NCBI GenBank assembly: GCA_015039465.1
Contig: MU130578.1
Location: 87,832 to 151,831, forward strand
Source: Phlegmacium glaucopus
Taxonomy: Eukaryota; Basidiomycota; Agaricomycetes; Agaricales; Cortinariaceae
DNA length: 64,000 nt
Direction: 5' to 3'
The stretch's first letter is position 1; every line of letters begins with the position of its first letter. The notes beneath the pieces were generated by a model. It was not told the origin of the DNA. It ran no database searches and worked only from the letters and a program-made list of their open reading frames with translations. Positions 44,400 to 55,113 of this stretch are shown here, one piece after another. The position numbers were made by a program, and so were the translations under genes.

Positions 44400-44990
44400 A
44401 CGGTTTCACAACCTTCACAGTATACTTGCAGATGCTCACATATCATTGCAGATACTTGCAGATCATTGCAGGTCATTGCAGATCATCGCAGAATACTCGC
44501 AGATCATCACAAATACTTGCAGTCATCACCAACATTCGCATTATCATTCGCAGTTACCAGCTGTTCTCGCAATCTTTAAACACAACTCCAACAAAGGTCA
44601 CTCAGGTGACTGTACTACTCATCACCTTTATTTATATCTTGTCTCCTTTGTTTGGCTTTTATCTCCTATGTTTCATTACCAAATTACCGGATCCATGTGA
44701 CTCCGCTTTAACCCGCATTTTACATTTCTGTTTCACCTTTCCGCACTTAGCTATTTGCTAGTTACTATATTATTAGCAGTAGCAAGTAAGGGGAAGCAAT
44801 AGAACAGAGGGGGCAATGGACAAATCACCACACTTTTGATCCCACCTTTGGAACATTGTACTAAGCTACTCTTGCACTCCTTCAAAATCATCCTGCAGGC
44901 TTCGCTTTTTCTGCACATTATCTTGCACTTTAAAGCGAACCTTCGCACCTCATAAAACCTCACTATCACCTACTGAAGAGAACTACATCA
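44400..44990. repeat. GCAGATCATT tandem repeats followed by spacer
   Basis: At about 44420-44570 short tandem copies of TTGCAGATCATTGCAG occur (about 14-18 bp period). The rest of the interval has no supported gene. It separates two related protein fragments and may be an insertion, but no terminal repeats or target duplication were found. Confidence 0.55.
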
Positions 44991-45007
44991 ACCCCACGAA
45001 CTGCGTA

Positions 45008-46535
45008 CTACTTGTGGTCTGTCCCCCACCGCTGGTACATCACCGGTGTCATGGCTGCCGGTGTCTTGTGCTCACTGGCTGACGACCAGTCCTTGGCCAA
45101 TATGGGTGCCGGCCTGTCTTGCTCACTGGCCGATGACCAGTCCTCAAGTGTGGCAAAAGCCCTCAGATCTTCCTCCTCCTGGTCTATATCTTCCTGGTAG
45201 TCACCTTGACTGACCGTAGGCACCAGAGAAGTTGGTGCCAACGCTGACACTCGTGCCGGTGATGGTGAATTGTCTCCAGTGGCTTCAGACCAACTATCGG
45301 CGATGGCATGCACAGAGGCAGGTGCCGACTGATGCATTGGCACCTCCTTGGTATCACTGGCTGATGACCAACTTGGTGCCACGACGTCAGCACAGGCGGC
45401 AAGAAGTTCCTCACTACTCTCCAATGACCAATCATCAGCCACGAGATGGTCAGCACAGGCTGCTGGATCCGGTAGTGCCAGGGGAAGTTCCCCGCAGGGC
45501 CCAGCAGCTGAGTCATCTGAAGATAGCAGCATGCTGGAGGATGAACATGCCAGAGGGTCGTAGATGAGGTGACCATATTTTGCCATATATGGGGGGTCGG
45601 TTGAATCCCAAAGTGGAACTGGCAGTGATACCTCCACCAGCACCTCATCGTATCGGCCATGTGAGGTTGGAAGTGAAGGGGATGATACATCCCCAGTAAG
45701 CCTCCCCTCTCTCAAAGATATGTTGTACCCTGAATGAGAGGCCACTCTGGGCCACATTCCCGACCGGCACCTCGGCCTCTGTAAGGGTTTCACCCCAGGT
45801 CCACTTGTATGAGGATGGAGGCAACTCTTGGATTCCATGGAGCTCCTCAGAAAAATCTGGGGTAGTGGTCTCTTTGATCACAGCGGCTTTGTGTAGCAGG
45901 TTGAAGGTGGATGCCCTGCGCATATCCAGGTTCCATTGGTTTTTGGAGGCGGCTGACATTGCATTTGAAAATCGTTGGACATCAAGGAAGTCCTGGAGGA
46001 TGTCCCCAAGAATCTCACAGTATTGGGTACATTGGTCACATGTACCGGCATGGGCACCAGCAGTGGTCGGCTGGTCACTGGCATTGGTAGGCAGCTCACT
46101 GGCAGTCGCCAATGAAGCTGGCATAGTCAGCCAGTGTGCAGCCAGGGGACCGATTACCACCTCAGCCCCACCAAAGGAGGCCAGTTGTATTTGATGAACT
46201 TCGAGGCACTTTTCAAGGGAAGCCTGATCGAGAATGTTGACAGTAGCCAGACTTCTTGGCTTCCTGCCAGTCCACCAAGCATGTTCATACTTTTTTACTA
46301 CTCGGCACTTGTTGTCAGTGTTGTGGGCACCAATGTCCAGCCACATAAGGACACTACACTGTGTTGTACCACACGATTCCCGGAACAGACACAGTGTGTC
46401 GTATGGTACGGATTCCAGGAATGCACTGAATCCGGGAATACCACATACCATATATAGAAATGCACACTGTGCTGTACCGTACACATTCCAGGAATGGCCC
46501 ATAAATACCTGCCATGCATCAAATGCCGGTGCCAA
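45008..46535 (-). pseudogene. Hypothetical repeat-associated protein with DWSSASE motifs, frameshifted
   Basis: The N-terminal part (frame 45645-46535) includes RVVKKYEHAWWTGRKPRSL, LDQASLEKCLEVHQIQLASF, CDQCTQYCEILGDILQDFLD and SSYKWTWGETLTEAEVP, a normal globular composition. The sense moves to a second frame (45008-45838) with SHGRYDEVLVEVSLPVPLWD and then a Ser/Ala/Asp-rich tail carrying several WSSASE repeats. The two frames overlap by about 190 nt, so one frameshift or splice is needed. No family is recognised. It lies in the GCCGGCAC-rich repeat block and is probably encoded by a transposon. Confidence 0.45.
46344..46510 (+). repeat. Dispersed direct repeat, copy 2
   Basis: Partner of 43130-43300, same orientation, about 3.2 kb apart. 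Confidence 0.7.
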
Positions 46536-46779
46536 CAGAATGGGGCCCGGGGTGGAGGAGCGTGCAATTGTGCCCAGCAGTGGTGCATTTATGTCACAGA
46601 ACGTGTCGTGTCGGTGCCAGTATCATTGACACCGGCAGCGTGTGAGTCCAGAAATGGGTCCTGGTTTCAATGCAGGCATGTGCCGGTGGAAAAGCGGACA
46701 TGACACCGGCAGTCACACTGAGACCGGCAGTTGGGATGGTGCTGGTAATCACTGGAACTTGTTCCAGAGAAACAACTAC

Positions 46780-46925
46780 ATTGTATTGTATCCAGTTGTA
46801 TGTCAGGCAAGATGGACCCCATGAAATAAGCGATTTTGTAGTTTCCAGTTTGCTGAGATGAATGGTTCCAAGGCAATGCATCAATCACTCCCTACTAATA
46901 TACCACCGATGATGGCACCGGTGAT
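46780..46925 (+). repeat. Dispersed direct repeat, second family, copy 1
   Basis: ATTGTATCCAGTTGTATGTC, GGACCCCATGAAATAAGC and GGTTCCAAGGCAATGCATCA recur in the same order at 50130-50275. Confidence 0.75.
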
Positions 46926-47099
46926 ATGATTGAATTTGCTTTTGCAAGGTAATCAAAGGATTACCGTTTTTAGGAATTTGTCTACAACAAATCCAGAAAC
47001 CAATAACTTTTGATGACCAACAAACTCTGTTTTTGTGCAAGTTGGGGTTTCCTTGAAAGTATAACCAGTATACTCTTGAATAAAACAACAATACACTTT

Positions 47100-47480
47100 T
47101 AAAGTCCAAATGTTCTAGACTATGATTCAAGTTTAAACTCCAAATTTCTCTAGACTATGATTCTGATAACAAGTTTATAGTCCAATTTCTTAGACTATTA
47201 TATAGTGCTTTTTGATAGAACAAAGGCAAGTCCCTATAGGATTTAATATCCTTTGTCTATATGATAACCCAATTTTGGTAGTACAAAGACAAGCCCCTTT
47301 AGGGATTAATATTCTTTGACTATCCACAACAAATGATTTAAAGTCCCTGAGGCAGACTGTGAGACAGCTTTATAGTACAAGGTTTTATCCTCAGACTCTG
47401 ACAAAGGATTTAATATCCTTGCTTCCAAGACAAGTCCCTAAAGGATTTAATATTCTTGGTTTACACAGAACAAAGGTAAG
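47100..47480 (+). repeat. Short repeats around TAGACTATGATT and GGATTTAATATCCTT
   Basis: Two diverged repeat types, the second in about four copies (CAAGTCCCTAWAGGATTTAA-like) at roughly 47225-47470. No coding potential. Confidence 0.55.
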
Positions 47481-47509
47481 CCCCTTTGTCAGTACTTTTC
47501 TGTCCCCCA

Positions 47510-47770
47510 CCAGATCTGATCAGATCTGATCAGAACTGTTCAGAACTGTTCAGAACTGCTCAGAACTACCCTTTAGCAGTACTTTTCTGTCCCCCACCAG
47601 ATCTGATCAGATCTGATCAGAACTGTTCAGAACTGTTCAGAACTGCTCAGAACTACTCAGAACTGCTCAGATTCCAAGCAGTTCTGATCAGAACTGATCA
47701 GAACTGCTCAGAACTACTCAGAATTACTCAGATTCCAAGCAGTTCTGATCAGAATCTAGAATCTGATCAA
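47510..47770 (+). repeat. 10-bp-period GATC/CAGAACTG array (left subterminal)
   Basis: Tandem CAGATCTGAT units grade into CAGAACTGTT/CAGAACTGCT units. The chance frame it opens (SDQNCSELFRTAQN) is an artefact. Confidence 0.85.
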
Positions 47771-48019
47771 ATTCTAAGGTCAACTTTCTTGGATCAAAAT
47801 ATTATTGATTTCAACTAATGTTATTGATTTCAACTAATGTTATTTATTTCATTAAAATAATAATAAAAAATATAATACCCCAATAAGGAGGGGTTGCTGG
47901 TCTCATTGTTGTAATCTACAAATAAATAAAAAATAAGCCCTGGGGTTGTCATTGTTGTTGTCTTCATAACCTATTAAATTAAATAAAAACCCATCATTAT
48001 CATTGTAGGGGGAATAAGG

Positions 48020-48725
48020 ACATATACTCGTTGTCATACATGTGTATCTGTCATCATAGGCACCTATCCGTCGTCATACATGTGTCTTTGTCGTCGTACA
48101 CCCTTAGTTGTCGTCGTACATGCCTATTCGTTGTCGTACACGTGTAGTTGTCGTCGTAGGCACCTATTCGTCATTGTACACATGTTTTCGTCGTCGTAGG
48201 CGCCTATTCGTCGTCATACACGTGTATTCGTCATCGTACATGTATATTTGTTGTCGTACACCCATATTTGTTGTCGTACACGCGTTTTCATCATTGTAGG
48301 CGCCTATTCATCGTCATACACGTGTATTCGTCGTCGTACACGTGTATTTGTTGTCGTAGGCGCCGATTCGTCGTCCTACACGTGTTTTTGTTGCCGTACA
48401 CGTGTAGTTGTCATCGTAGGCGCCTATTTGTCATCGTACATGTGTATTTGTCGTCGTAGGCGCCTATTTGTTGTTGTAGGTGCCTATTTGTTGTCGTACA
48501 CCCTTAGTTGTCGTTGTACATGCCTATTCGTCGTTGTACATGTGTATTTGTTGTTGTAGGCGCCTATTTGTCGTCCAACATGCGTATTCCTCGTCGTAGG
48601 CGCCTATTTGCCATCGTACACGTGTATTTGTCATTGTACATGTGTATTTGTCATCGTAGGCGCCTATTCGTCGTCCTACACGTCGTAGGCGCCTTTTGTT
48701 GTCGTACACCTGTATTTGTTATCGT
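48020..48725 (+). repeat. 20-bp-period array of alternating 10-bp palindromes
   Basis: About 35 units. Each is a 10-bp core plus a 10-bp spacer (TTYGTCGTCG-like). The core is usually TACACGTGTA (contains CACGTG) or TAGGCGCCTA (contains GGCGCC), both perfect palindromes, in irregular alternation. Open frames through it are periodicity artefacts. Confidence 0.9.
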
Positions 48726-49039
48726 AGACCTATTATACATAATCTGTAATAAGTGAAGGAGAATAGAATGAAATAAAAAATCCCCCCTGGTGAGGGGGGG
48801 TTACCGTTGTTGGTTTTGGTCCTTGTTGTTACGAAAATGGGTGTGTGGGGTAGTGTGAGAAACAGAGGACGAAATCAACAAACAGTGTTGTGCACATCAC
48901 ATGTGGTCATGTGATCACACCCCTCGCACTGAACAAAATACACGATTTTGATGGCAACAAGGCATTACCATCTTGAGATTGTATAATTATATTATTTTTC
49001 TAGTAAAGTCAGGTGATTCATTTCCTAAGCTTGCAACTC

Positions 49040-49216
49040 AATTCTGCTCAGAATCTGCTCAGAAATGGTCAGATTCTGCTCGGAAATTGGTCAGACTTAG
49101 ATCTGATCAGAATCTGCTCAGATAAATTGGCTCTATTACTGCCATTTGGGCTGGTAAATAATCTGACCGGAATCTGATCAGATCTGACCAATTCTGATCA
49201 GATCTGATCAGATCTG
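49040..49216 (-). repeat. GATC/CAGATCTGAT array (right subterminal)
   Basis: Inverted counterpart of 47510-47770, ending CTGATCAGATCTGGTGG. Confidence 0.8.
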
Positions 49217-49384
49217 GTGGATCACAGCAAAGACCTCCCCTTTGTAATTCCAATTCTAACTTGTGCCAATTCAGAGCGCTGAAACTTGGGAAAGAAAGGA
49301 AGAGTGCAAATTCACTAATGTTACTGGTGCTTTCTAGTTACTTATATACATAAATGAGAAACAAAATTAGGTAAGAGTCTGTGA

Positions 49385-49615
49385 TGTCATGTCTATGTTA
49401 TGATATCATGCCTTGTTTTTGATGTCATGCCTTGGTTGTTTTTGATGTCATGCCTTTTCTATGATATCATGCCTTGTTCTATGATATCATGCCTTGTTCT
49501 ATGATATCATGCCTTGTTTTATGATATCATATGTCTCATGACGTCATAATGTCACAAATGTCACAAAATGTCACAAATGTCACAGTAATGTGACAAAATG
49601 TCACAAAGTGTTTCA
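49385..49615 (+). repeat. 20-bp-period ATGATATCAT array followed by TGTCACAAA repeats
   Basis: About six units of CTATGATATCATGCCTTGTT, again a 10-bp palindrome (ATGATATCAT) plus a 10-bp spacer, then about six TGTCACAAA words of 9-11 bp. Confidence 0.85.
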
Positions 49616-51840
49616 CTGTTTCAGGAACTTTATTGATGTTTACTGATATCGTCCTAGGACTTGTATGACAAATTTCTTCACAGTTGTAGACTTGATAGTT
49701 ACTTTAGATTGCAAGTTGTTCATTTAGACCATTATGGATTTTTGTATGGTTATAGTCTGAACTTTTTGTAGTGTTATTTTACAGTATGATAAATAGATCA
49801 ATTCAGATCATAGTTATCTGCTGATTTAACATTCAAAACTTTGCAATTTCCAGTTTAATCAACAAGTGTAGTCAACACTTTTGACCCTTACACTACCAAT
49901 TTGTAGATTAATTCATGGTTGGTTTATTGATCTTTTTGATTCAATTGAAGAATAATATTATGAAAAATGAATAATCCATAGGTATTCAATTTTCAGTCCT
50001 ATCACCAGCACAGAACCCATAATGGTCATCGGCAGTGCTGACGCCAGCACTATGACTGGCACTAATGGCACCAATGCTGGAAGTGAGTCTGCCATCGGCA
50101 CTCATTCCAGATAAGAAATCAACATTGCATTGTATCCAGTTGTATGTCAGCAAGATAGACCCCATGAAATAAGCAATGTCATAGGTTCTATTTTGCTGAG
50201 ATGAATGGTTCCAAGGCAATGCATCAATCACCTCACTACTAATGTACCACTGGCCATGGCACCGGCACTAACAACTTGGCAGGCTGACATGGGCACTATG
50301 ACCGGCACCAACGCCGGAAGTGAGTCTGCTACCAGCCTTTGGCACCGGCACATCACTGACAACCGGTGCCAGCGACGACCGGTCATTGGCAGTGCTGAAT
50401 TGCGTGCAGTAAATTGGGCCCAAATACGGTTTTAATAAATGACTGAATACAAATGTACTACCGGTGATGGCTCCGGCACCGACCACCGGTCCTAGGAAGG
50501 ACATGACATGGTGAAGCCAACAGTTTGCCGGCACTAGGACCAGCAGATGTGCATTGGATCCAGTGTTATGTCAGCAAACTGGACCACCGGACATTACACC
50601 GGGGTTGATACCCAGTCCGGGCCTCGGCACTGGTGAAGCCGGCTACTAGTAATGTACAGTGCATTGTCTGAGGAAGGATACAACTTGTAGTAGAAGAACT
50701 ACTGGCTACTACTGCCAGTACTTCTCCTACCGCAAGTTGAATGGCTCTTCCTCGCTGTATAGTAGTAAAGACGACTCACTACTACCTATACTATATTATT
50801 CAACAAGGAAGATGTAGAAGTCGGCACTACTGACCCTAGTGCCAACTTGAACAATTTGTGAACTATCATATCTTCATCCTCGGAGAATATAGTGTACAGT
50901 AATAAGTAGTAGGGAGTCATGCATCTGAGTGACCACAGACCCATGCACTGGCCCAGGTTTAAATAATGCCCCGGCCTCTTGGCATTTGTGGGCATCACAT
51001 CGTCGGTGACTCTTAACTTCTTGGCTCAGTAATATTCAAATCAAACAAACTTAGAGTAAGTTCGATGTGGAATCGCTTTTTGGTTCATAAGACTTTGACA
51101 TGGGAAATACCAAAGTTATTTTGACAAGATTCCAACTTGAGGCCGATGAAGCCGCAACAGCCAAGTGCTGGTGGCATAGGTTCCTGTGTCTGGCAGCCAC
51201 TGGCCATGGCACCGGCAGTGGGGACCGGCAGTTGGGATGCCAGTTTCAATACAGGGTGCCGATAGCATTCACAGGCCTGACCCGAAAGATAATACAAAGT
51301 ATAGAAGTCGGAACTACTGAACAATTAGGGGGAATGTTGTATATCCTTCCTCAGAAGTATAGCATACACCAGCAAGACACTGGCCCAGGGTAAAATAAGG
51401 CCCTGGCCTCTTGGCGTTGGGAGAATCAGAGTGGGGTGAGTATTGACTCCTTGTCTGATTCATACTCAAATGAAAGAAACAAAGAGTAATTTGGAATTGC
51501 TTTTCACTTCATAGAACGTTGACATGGGAAATACCAAAGTTAATCTGACATTTGGAGCCTCATTGGCCTTCCATTGGAATGTAACCGGCTCACCTTGAAT
51601 AAGTGGCAGTGGTATTTATGTCATAGAACATGTGGTAAGCAAGGTCAGGTGGCCGACCAGTTACATTGCCTTGGATCCATGTCAGCAGACAAGTATGAAA
51701 TTGCATATTTCTTAGCATCTAGCTTGCTTATGTAAACTTGGATCCAATTCTTATGCCATGAGAAGCCAGCGGTGCCAGCCTCAGTACCGGTATGGCCACC
51801 AATGGTAGGGCCCAAAACAAGTGGAAACTGGCACCTGCCA
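49616..51840. other. Repeat-derived stretch, no gene recognised
   Basis: AT-rich to 49985, then GCCGGC-rich. Includes the second copy of the repeat at 46780-46925 (50130-50275). Two near-duplicate segments containing TTGACATGGGAAATACCAAA occur at about 51085 and 51520. No gene is supported. Confidence 0.45.
50130..50275 (+). repeat. Dispersed direct repeat, second family, copy 2
   Basis: Partner of 46780-46925, same orientation. Confidence 0.75.
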
Positions 51841-51844
51841 AATG

Positions 51845-52040
51845 CCGGTGTCAGAGTCAGTGCCGGTGTCATAGTTAGTGCTGGTGTCAGAGTCAGTGCC
51901 GGTGTCATAGTTAGTGCCGGTGTCAGAGTCAGTGCCGGTGTCATAGTTAGTGCCGGTGTCATAGTTAGTGCCGGTGTCATAGTTAGTGCTGGTGTCATAG
52001 TTAGTGCTGGTGTCATAGTTAGTGCCAGTGCCACACATAC
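51845..52040 (+). repeat. 18-bp minisatellite (GTGCCGGTGTCATAGTTA)
   Basis: About eleven copies alternating CAGAGTCA and CATAGTTA variants. The 6-codon period keeps frames open on both strands (for example TMTPAL repeats), which is not evidence of coding. Confidence 0.9.
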
Positions 52041-52134
52041 TGTGGCAGTAGGTGCCGGCACACTGGATTTCCGATGGAATATTATACTGGGAAGGAACCA
52101 CATGTAAATACTCTATATGATTGTAAACTACATG

Positions 52135-53009
52135 CTACTCTTTGCTTTGGGACGGTGCAGTGTCAGAGGGCGTACCATCAATGTTACGGACTGATTTGTA
52201 TGCTGTTCCGAGTGCCTGCTCCGTTGAGGCTTGCAAATTGGCGAAGGCTTTGTACATCTTCTCATCCGACTTCATCCTCTCCAGCTCCGATATATAGAGG
52301 CGATGTGAAGCATCTTTGTATGATATCCCAAGCCTTTGCTGCAGAGCCAACACCTCAGCATGCGCCGACAAACGCTCACGGTCGCTGGTTCCCTAGAATT
52401 CACTCAGTAAAATGTCGGCCTAACATGACGGTTTTGAACTCACAGGAATTGTTGGTGCCATTACTTTGCCCTCTCCAATGACATTAAAGTTCGGACTATT
52501 GAAGTCATGCACCTGACAATATTTATGAGGTATGAATGGCAAATGACTGGCTGGTGTTTCTGTGCCGGCGCCACTGCCACAAACTGGCATGTGGAGCTAG
52601 GATCGCGCTAAGTAGCAACAGTTTATCGCCACTATGACAGGCCGGCAAGGCAATTATCAATATCCCGGCACATCATGCCGATGGCCAATGTGCCGCCATA
52701 TAATTCACAGACCGGCATGCCAGGAGTCACTGTGCCCAATGTGCCAGCATAGTGCACCCATGCCTCACTAGGACACTGACATCCTTTGGGGCCAACTCAG
52801 GATAACGTGAGGCTACTCACACTGCCTGCACCACAAAAAACATCCAAATCCACCTTCTTACGATAACCATCAAACATTTGATGGAGTGCCGGCACCATGA
52901 ACTCAGGCACGACATATTCTTTATCGTCAGGTCCTATGATGAGAACATAACCTTCTGGTATCCAATTGGAGGTACCCTGGAGACGATTGTGATCGATTGT
53001 GGAGGCCAT
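52135..53009 (-). CDS. Conserved-looking hypothetical protein of 171 residues, TE-associated type
   Basis: Three exons join at phase 0: 52821-53009, 52444-52512 and 52135-52392, giving 171 residues. The start is MASTIDHNRLQGTSNWIPEG, followed by YVLIIGPDDKEYVVPEFMVP and ALHQMFDGYRKKVDLDVF. Exon 2 gives NFNVIGEGKVMAPTIP. Exon 3 starts with a SDRERLSAHAEVLALQQRLG helix and KDASHRLYISELERMK, a predicted coiled helix, ending SQSKE. I recall near-identical small proteins scattered through agaricomycete genomes next to large DNA transposons (unverified). It is head-to-head with the gene at 53231, with only 221 bp between starts, so they probably share a promoter. The first intron (308 bp) is long and filled with GCCGGCA words. 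No enzymatic motif. Confidence 0.65.
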
Positions 53010-53230
53010 CTTGATGTAGATTGATCAGTCCAGCGTTAGTTGATCACGTCTGTTTGCATATATTTGGTAGGTCACATGTACGTTCATGTTGTATGTTGAC
53101 TCCAAGTTGCCATCGAGTTCGTCTCTTTTTTTAACTCTACCACAGGTGAGTGCCGATGCCAAGCTTGCCAGCCTCCCTACACATCTAACAAACTCCCAAC
53201 AGAACCCCAATTACCTGCTGCTACCCAAGA
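53010..53230. promoter_or_regulatory. Presumptive bidirectional promoter between divergent hypothetical genes
   Basis: 221 bp separate the two start codons. It includes a T-rich tract (about 53120-53135). No clear TATA box. The call rests on the divergent arrangement only. Confidence 0.4.
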
Positions 53231-55113
53231 ATGTCTTCACACATGGCTGCCGACATCCAGACTCAAATTGACAACATCGACAACATTTTCAGGGCTTCGG
53301 TAGTGGAAGGAACACTCAAAACGGCATTCAAGAGTGAACGGAAGTCTGTAGTAAGTGGTTATTTATTCCTGTTCATCATACAATGTCACTAAAGATACTA
53401 CTTTGACACTAGGACACGTTGATGCGCACACACCACGAGAGGATAGCCAGGATCCAACAAGAGTTCGACGTGCCGCAATTCCTTTGGATATTCACCGACA
53501 ACTGGCACCGAGCAAAAAAGGGCAACACCTTAGATACTGCCTTTTGGGATCGGCAGGCTCAAGTCTTGAAAGACTTTGAGAGGCAACATCCCACCAGCAA
53601 TCGAGCCATGGCCGTCACTCCACCCCCACTCCCAGCTCCTAGACAACAAAATCATGAACAACGACGCCCGATCCCTGCATCTCCCCCCCAAACGGCACCT
53701 GTCATGCGGGTAATTATAGCTGCCAAGTGGCCGGTACCTATGCCGGCACCCAAAAATATGCCGTCATCTGATGACCACTCACAACCGCCGGCCAAAATGC
53801 CGGCACCTCGACCCCGTCCTCGTGCTCTGCCAGTGGGTGGCCGTGGTCGGGCTGAAGTTACACCAGCCACCGGCCCGTCAAACCCTCGCCCAAGGCATTC
53901 ACCATCCCCATCTCTCCGGTTTCCCCCAGCCTCCAATGTAACAAGGAAAGACAAGGGGAAGCAGAGGGCCTTGCCGGCAGTTAGAGTCATGCCGGTCGCT
54001 GGCCCATCAAATCCTCGTCCCAGGCAGTCCCCATCGCCATCTCTCCGGCGTCCCCCAGGCCCCGATGTAACAAGGAAAGAAAAGGTGAAGTGGAAGGCCC
54101 CACCGGCAGGGAAGGACAAGGGGAAGGGGAGGATGAGGACAGAGGATGAGGCAGACAATGAGCAAGAGGACGAGGAGGAACCCAGGCAGAAGAGGAGGAA
54201 GCCTCCCCAGTCGGCTGGTCAGCCCCAGTTGTCAACATGCACGCGCTGTCACAGGCTGGAAATGCAGTGCGTGGCACAGGCCGGCGTGGGCAGGGCCTGA
54301 GTGAGTTGTGCCAAGGTAAAGATGAAGTGTGTCGATATTGACGAGGGGGGTGAGAGCATGGATACCGGCAATTGTGCCGCACCGGCACCGGCAGCCCCTG
54401 TCCAATCAAAAGCGGCACCGGCACCAAAGATCCGTGTCAAAAAACCGACCAAGAAGGCTGTGAAGAGCAGACCATTGGTCCTGTCGAGCGATGACGATGA
54501 GGCCCCTGGTAGGTCATTTGGGCAGTTGGAACAGGGTGAGTCTGTTGTTGCTTGAGTACCTGTCTCTTAATTAATATGTTCCTGCCAAGACGACGACAGT
54601 GACCTGGAGCACATTGTTCATGAGGTCATTGATGAGCTCCAGGTCGCTCGACTTCAGATTGCGGACCTCACACAGAGGTTGGAGACCACCGATGGGCTGC
54701 TGGATTCATTGACCGATGAGCTCGACGTCAACCGGAACATATGCCAGCAGATTGTGGACCGGTTAGAGCTGAGGGAGCAACAGGTCTTGGACCTTCTCCA
54801 GCGCGTTCGACGAGCTGAAGAACTTCTCAAGGACCTGGTTCCAGAGCAGGAGGGACAGGAGACGGTGGAGGCGGGGCCAGAACTGGCCCTTGTGGCAGAA
54901 ATTGAAGGACTGGACGTGCCGGCATCAGCACCCACTGTTGACCGAGCACCCGGACCGGCATTTGAGGGTGCACCGGCCATGCAGGAAGACACACCGGCCC
55001 CTGTAAGAGTTGAGCTGGTATCGACACCGGCAATTACTCTCGAGGATGATCTGCCGGTGCCGGCACCACTGCCACCAGCCAACCCGGTGTCGCGCACCAA
55101 TACTGATTGGTAG
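53231..55113 (+). pseudogene. Proline-rich protein with Zn2Cys6-like cysteines and C-terminal coiled coil, one nonsense codon
   Basis: Exon 1 is 53231-53350 (MSSHMAADIQTQIDNIDNIF), exon 2 starts at 53413 (DTLMRTHHERIARIQQEF). A long Pro/Arg-rich, basic region with two similar blocks (PSNPRPRxSPSPSLRxPP) precedes a cysteine region: CTRCHRLEMQC, nine residues, then a TGA at 54298-54300, then VSCAKVKMKC. The pattern C-x2-C-x6-C twice is that of fungal Zn2Cys6 clusters, and the TGA sits where the fourth Cys would be. After an intron (donor GTGAGT near 54535) comes DDDSDLEHIVHEVIDELQVA and a long heptad-like coiled coil (about 54600-54840), then a Pro/Ala-rich tail. It may be a transposon-encoded DNA-binding protein (inference). 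Confidence 0.6.

Larger units (their letters stand above)
47490..49236. mobile_element. hAT-like non-autonomous element packed with short-period arrays
   Basis: The ends are inverted and related: left AGTACTTTTCTGTCCCCCAC then CAGATC; right (inverted) AGGTCTTTGCTGTGATCCAC then CAGATC, about 20 of 26 matching. The direct repeat CCCCTTTGT flanks the element at 47481-47489 and 49237-49245. This fits an 8-9 bp target duplication and hAT-type ends (inference). An 87-bp left-end segment is duplicated (47490 and 47577). Both subterminal regions consist of CAGATCTGAT/CAGAACTGNT 10-mers, and the centre holds the 20-bp palindrome array. No transposase. Confidence 0.6.

Noticed and set aside
45232..45567. 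Plus-strand frames opposite the DWSSASE protein
   Set aside because: Mirror frames caused by the biased GCC/GGC codon use of the minus-strand sequence.
47486..47818. Open frame with repeated SDQNCSELFRTAQN peptide
   Set aside because: Produced by the 10-bp GATC repeat; no protein-like composition.
48020..48725. CRISPR-like appearance of the regular array
   Set aside because: The units are contiguous palindromes with variable short spacers, no unique spacers of 30 bp or more, and the genome is eukaryotic.
51645..52107. Long frames on both strands with TMTPAL or VSAGVIVSAGV repeats
   Set aside because: An 18-bp minisatellite keeps all such frames open; no start, splice or flanking domain.
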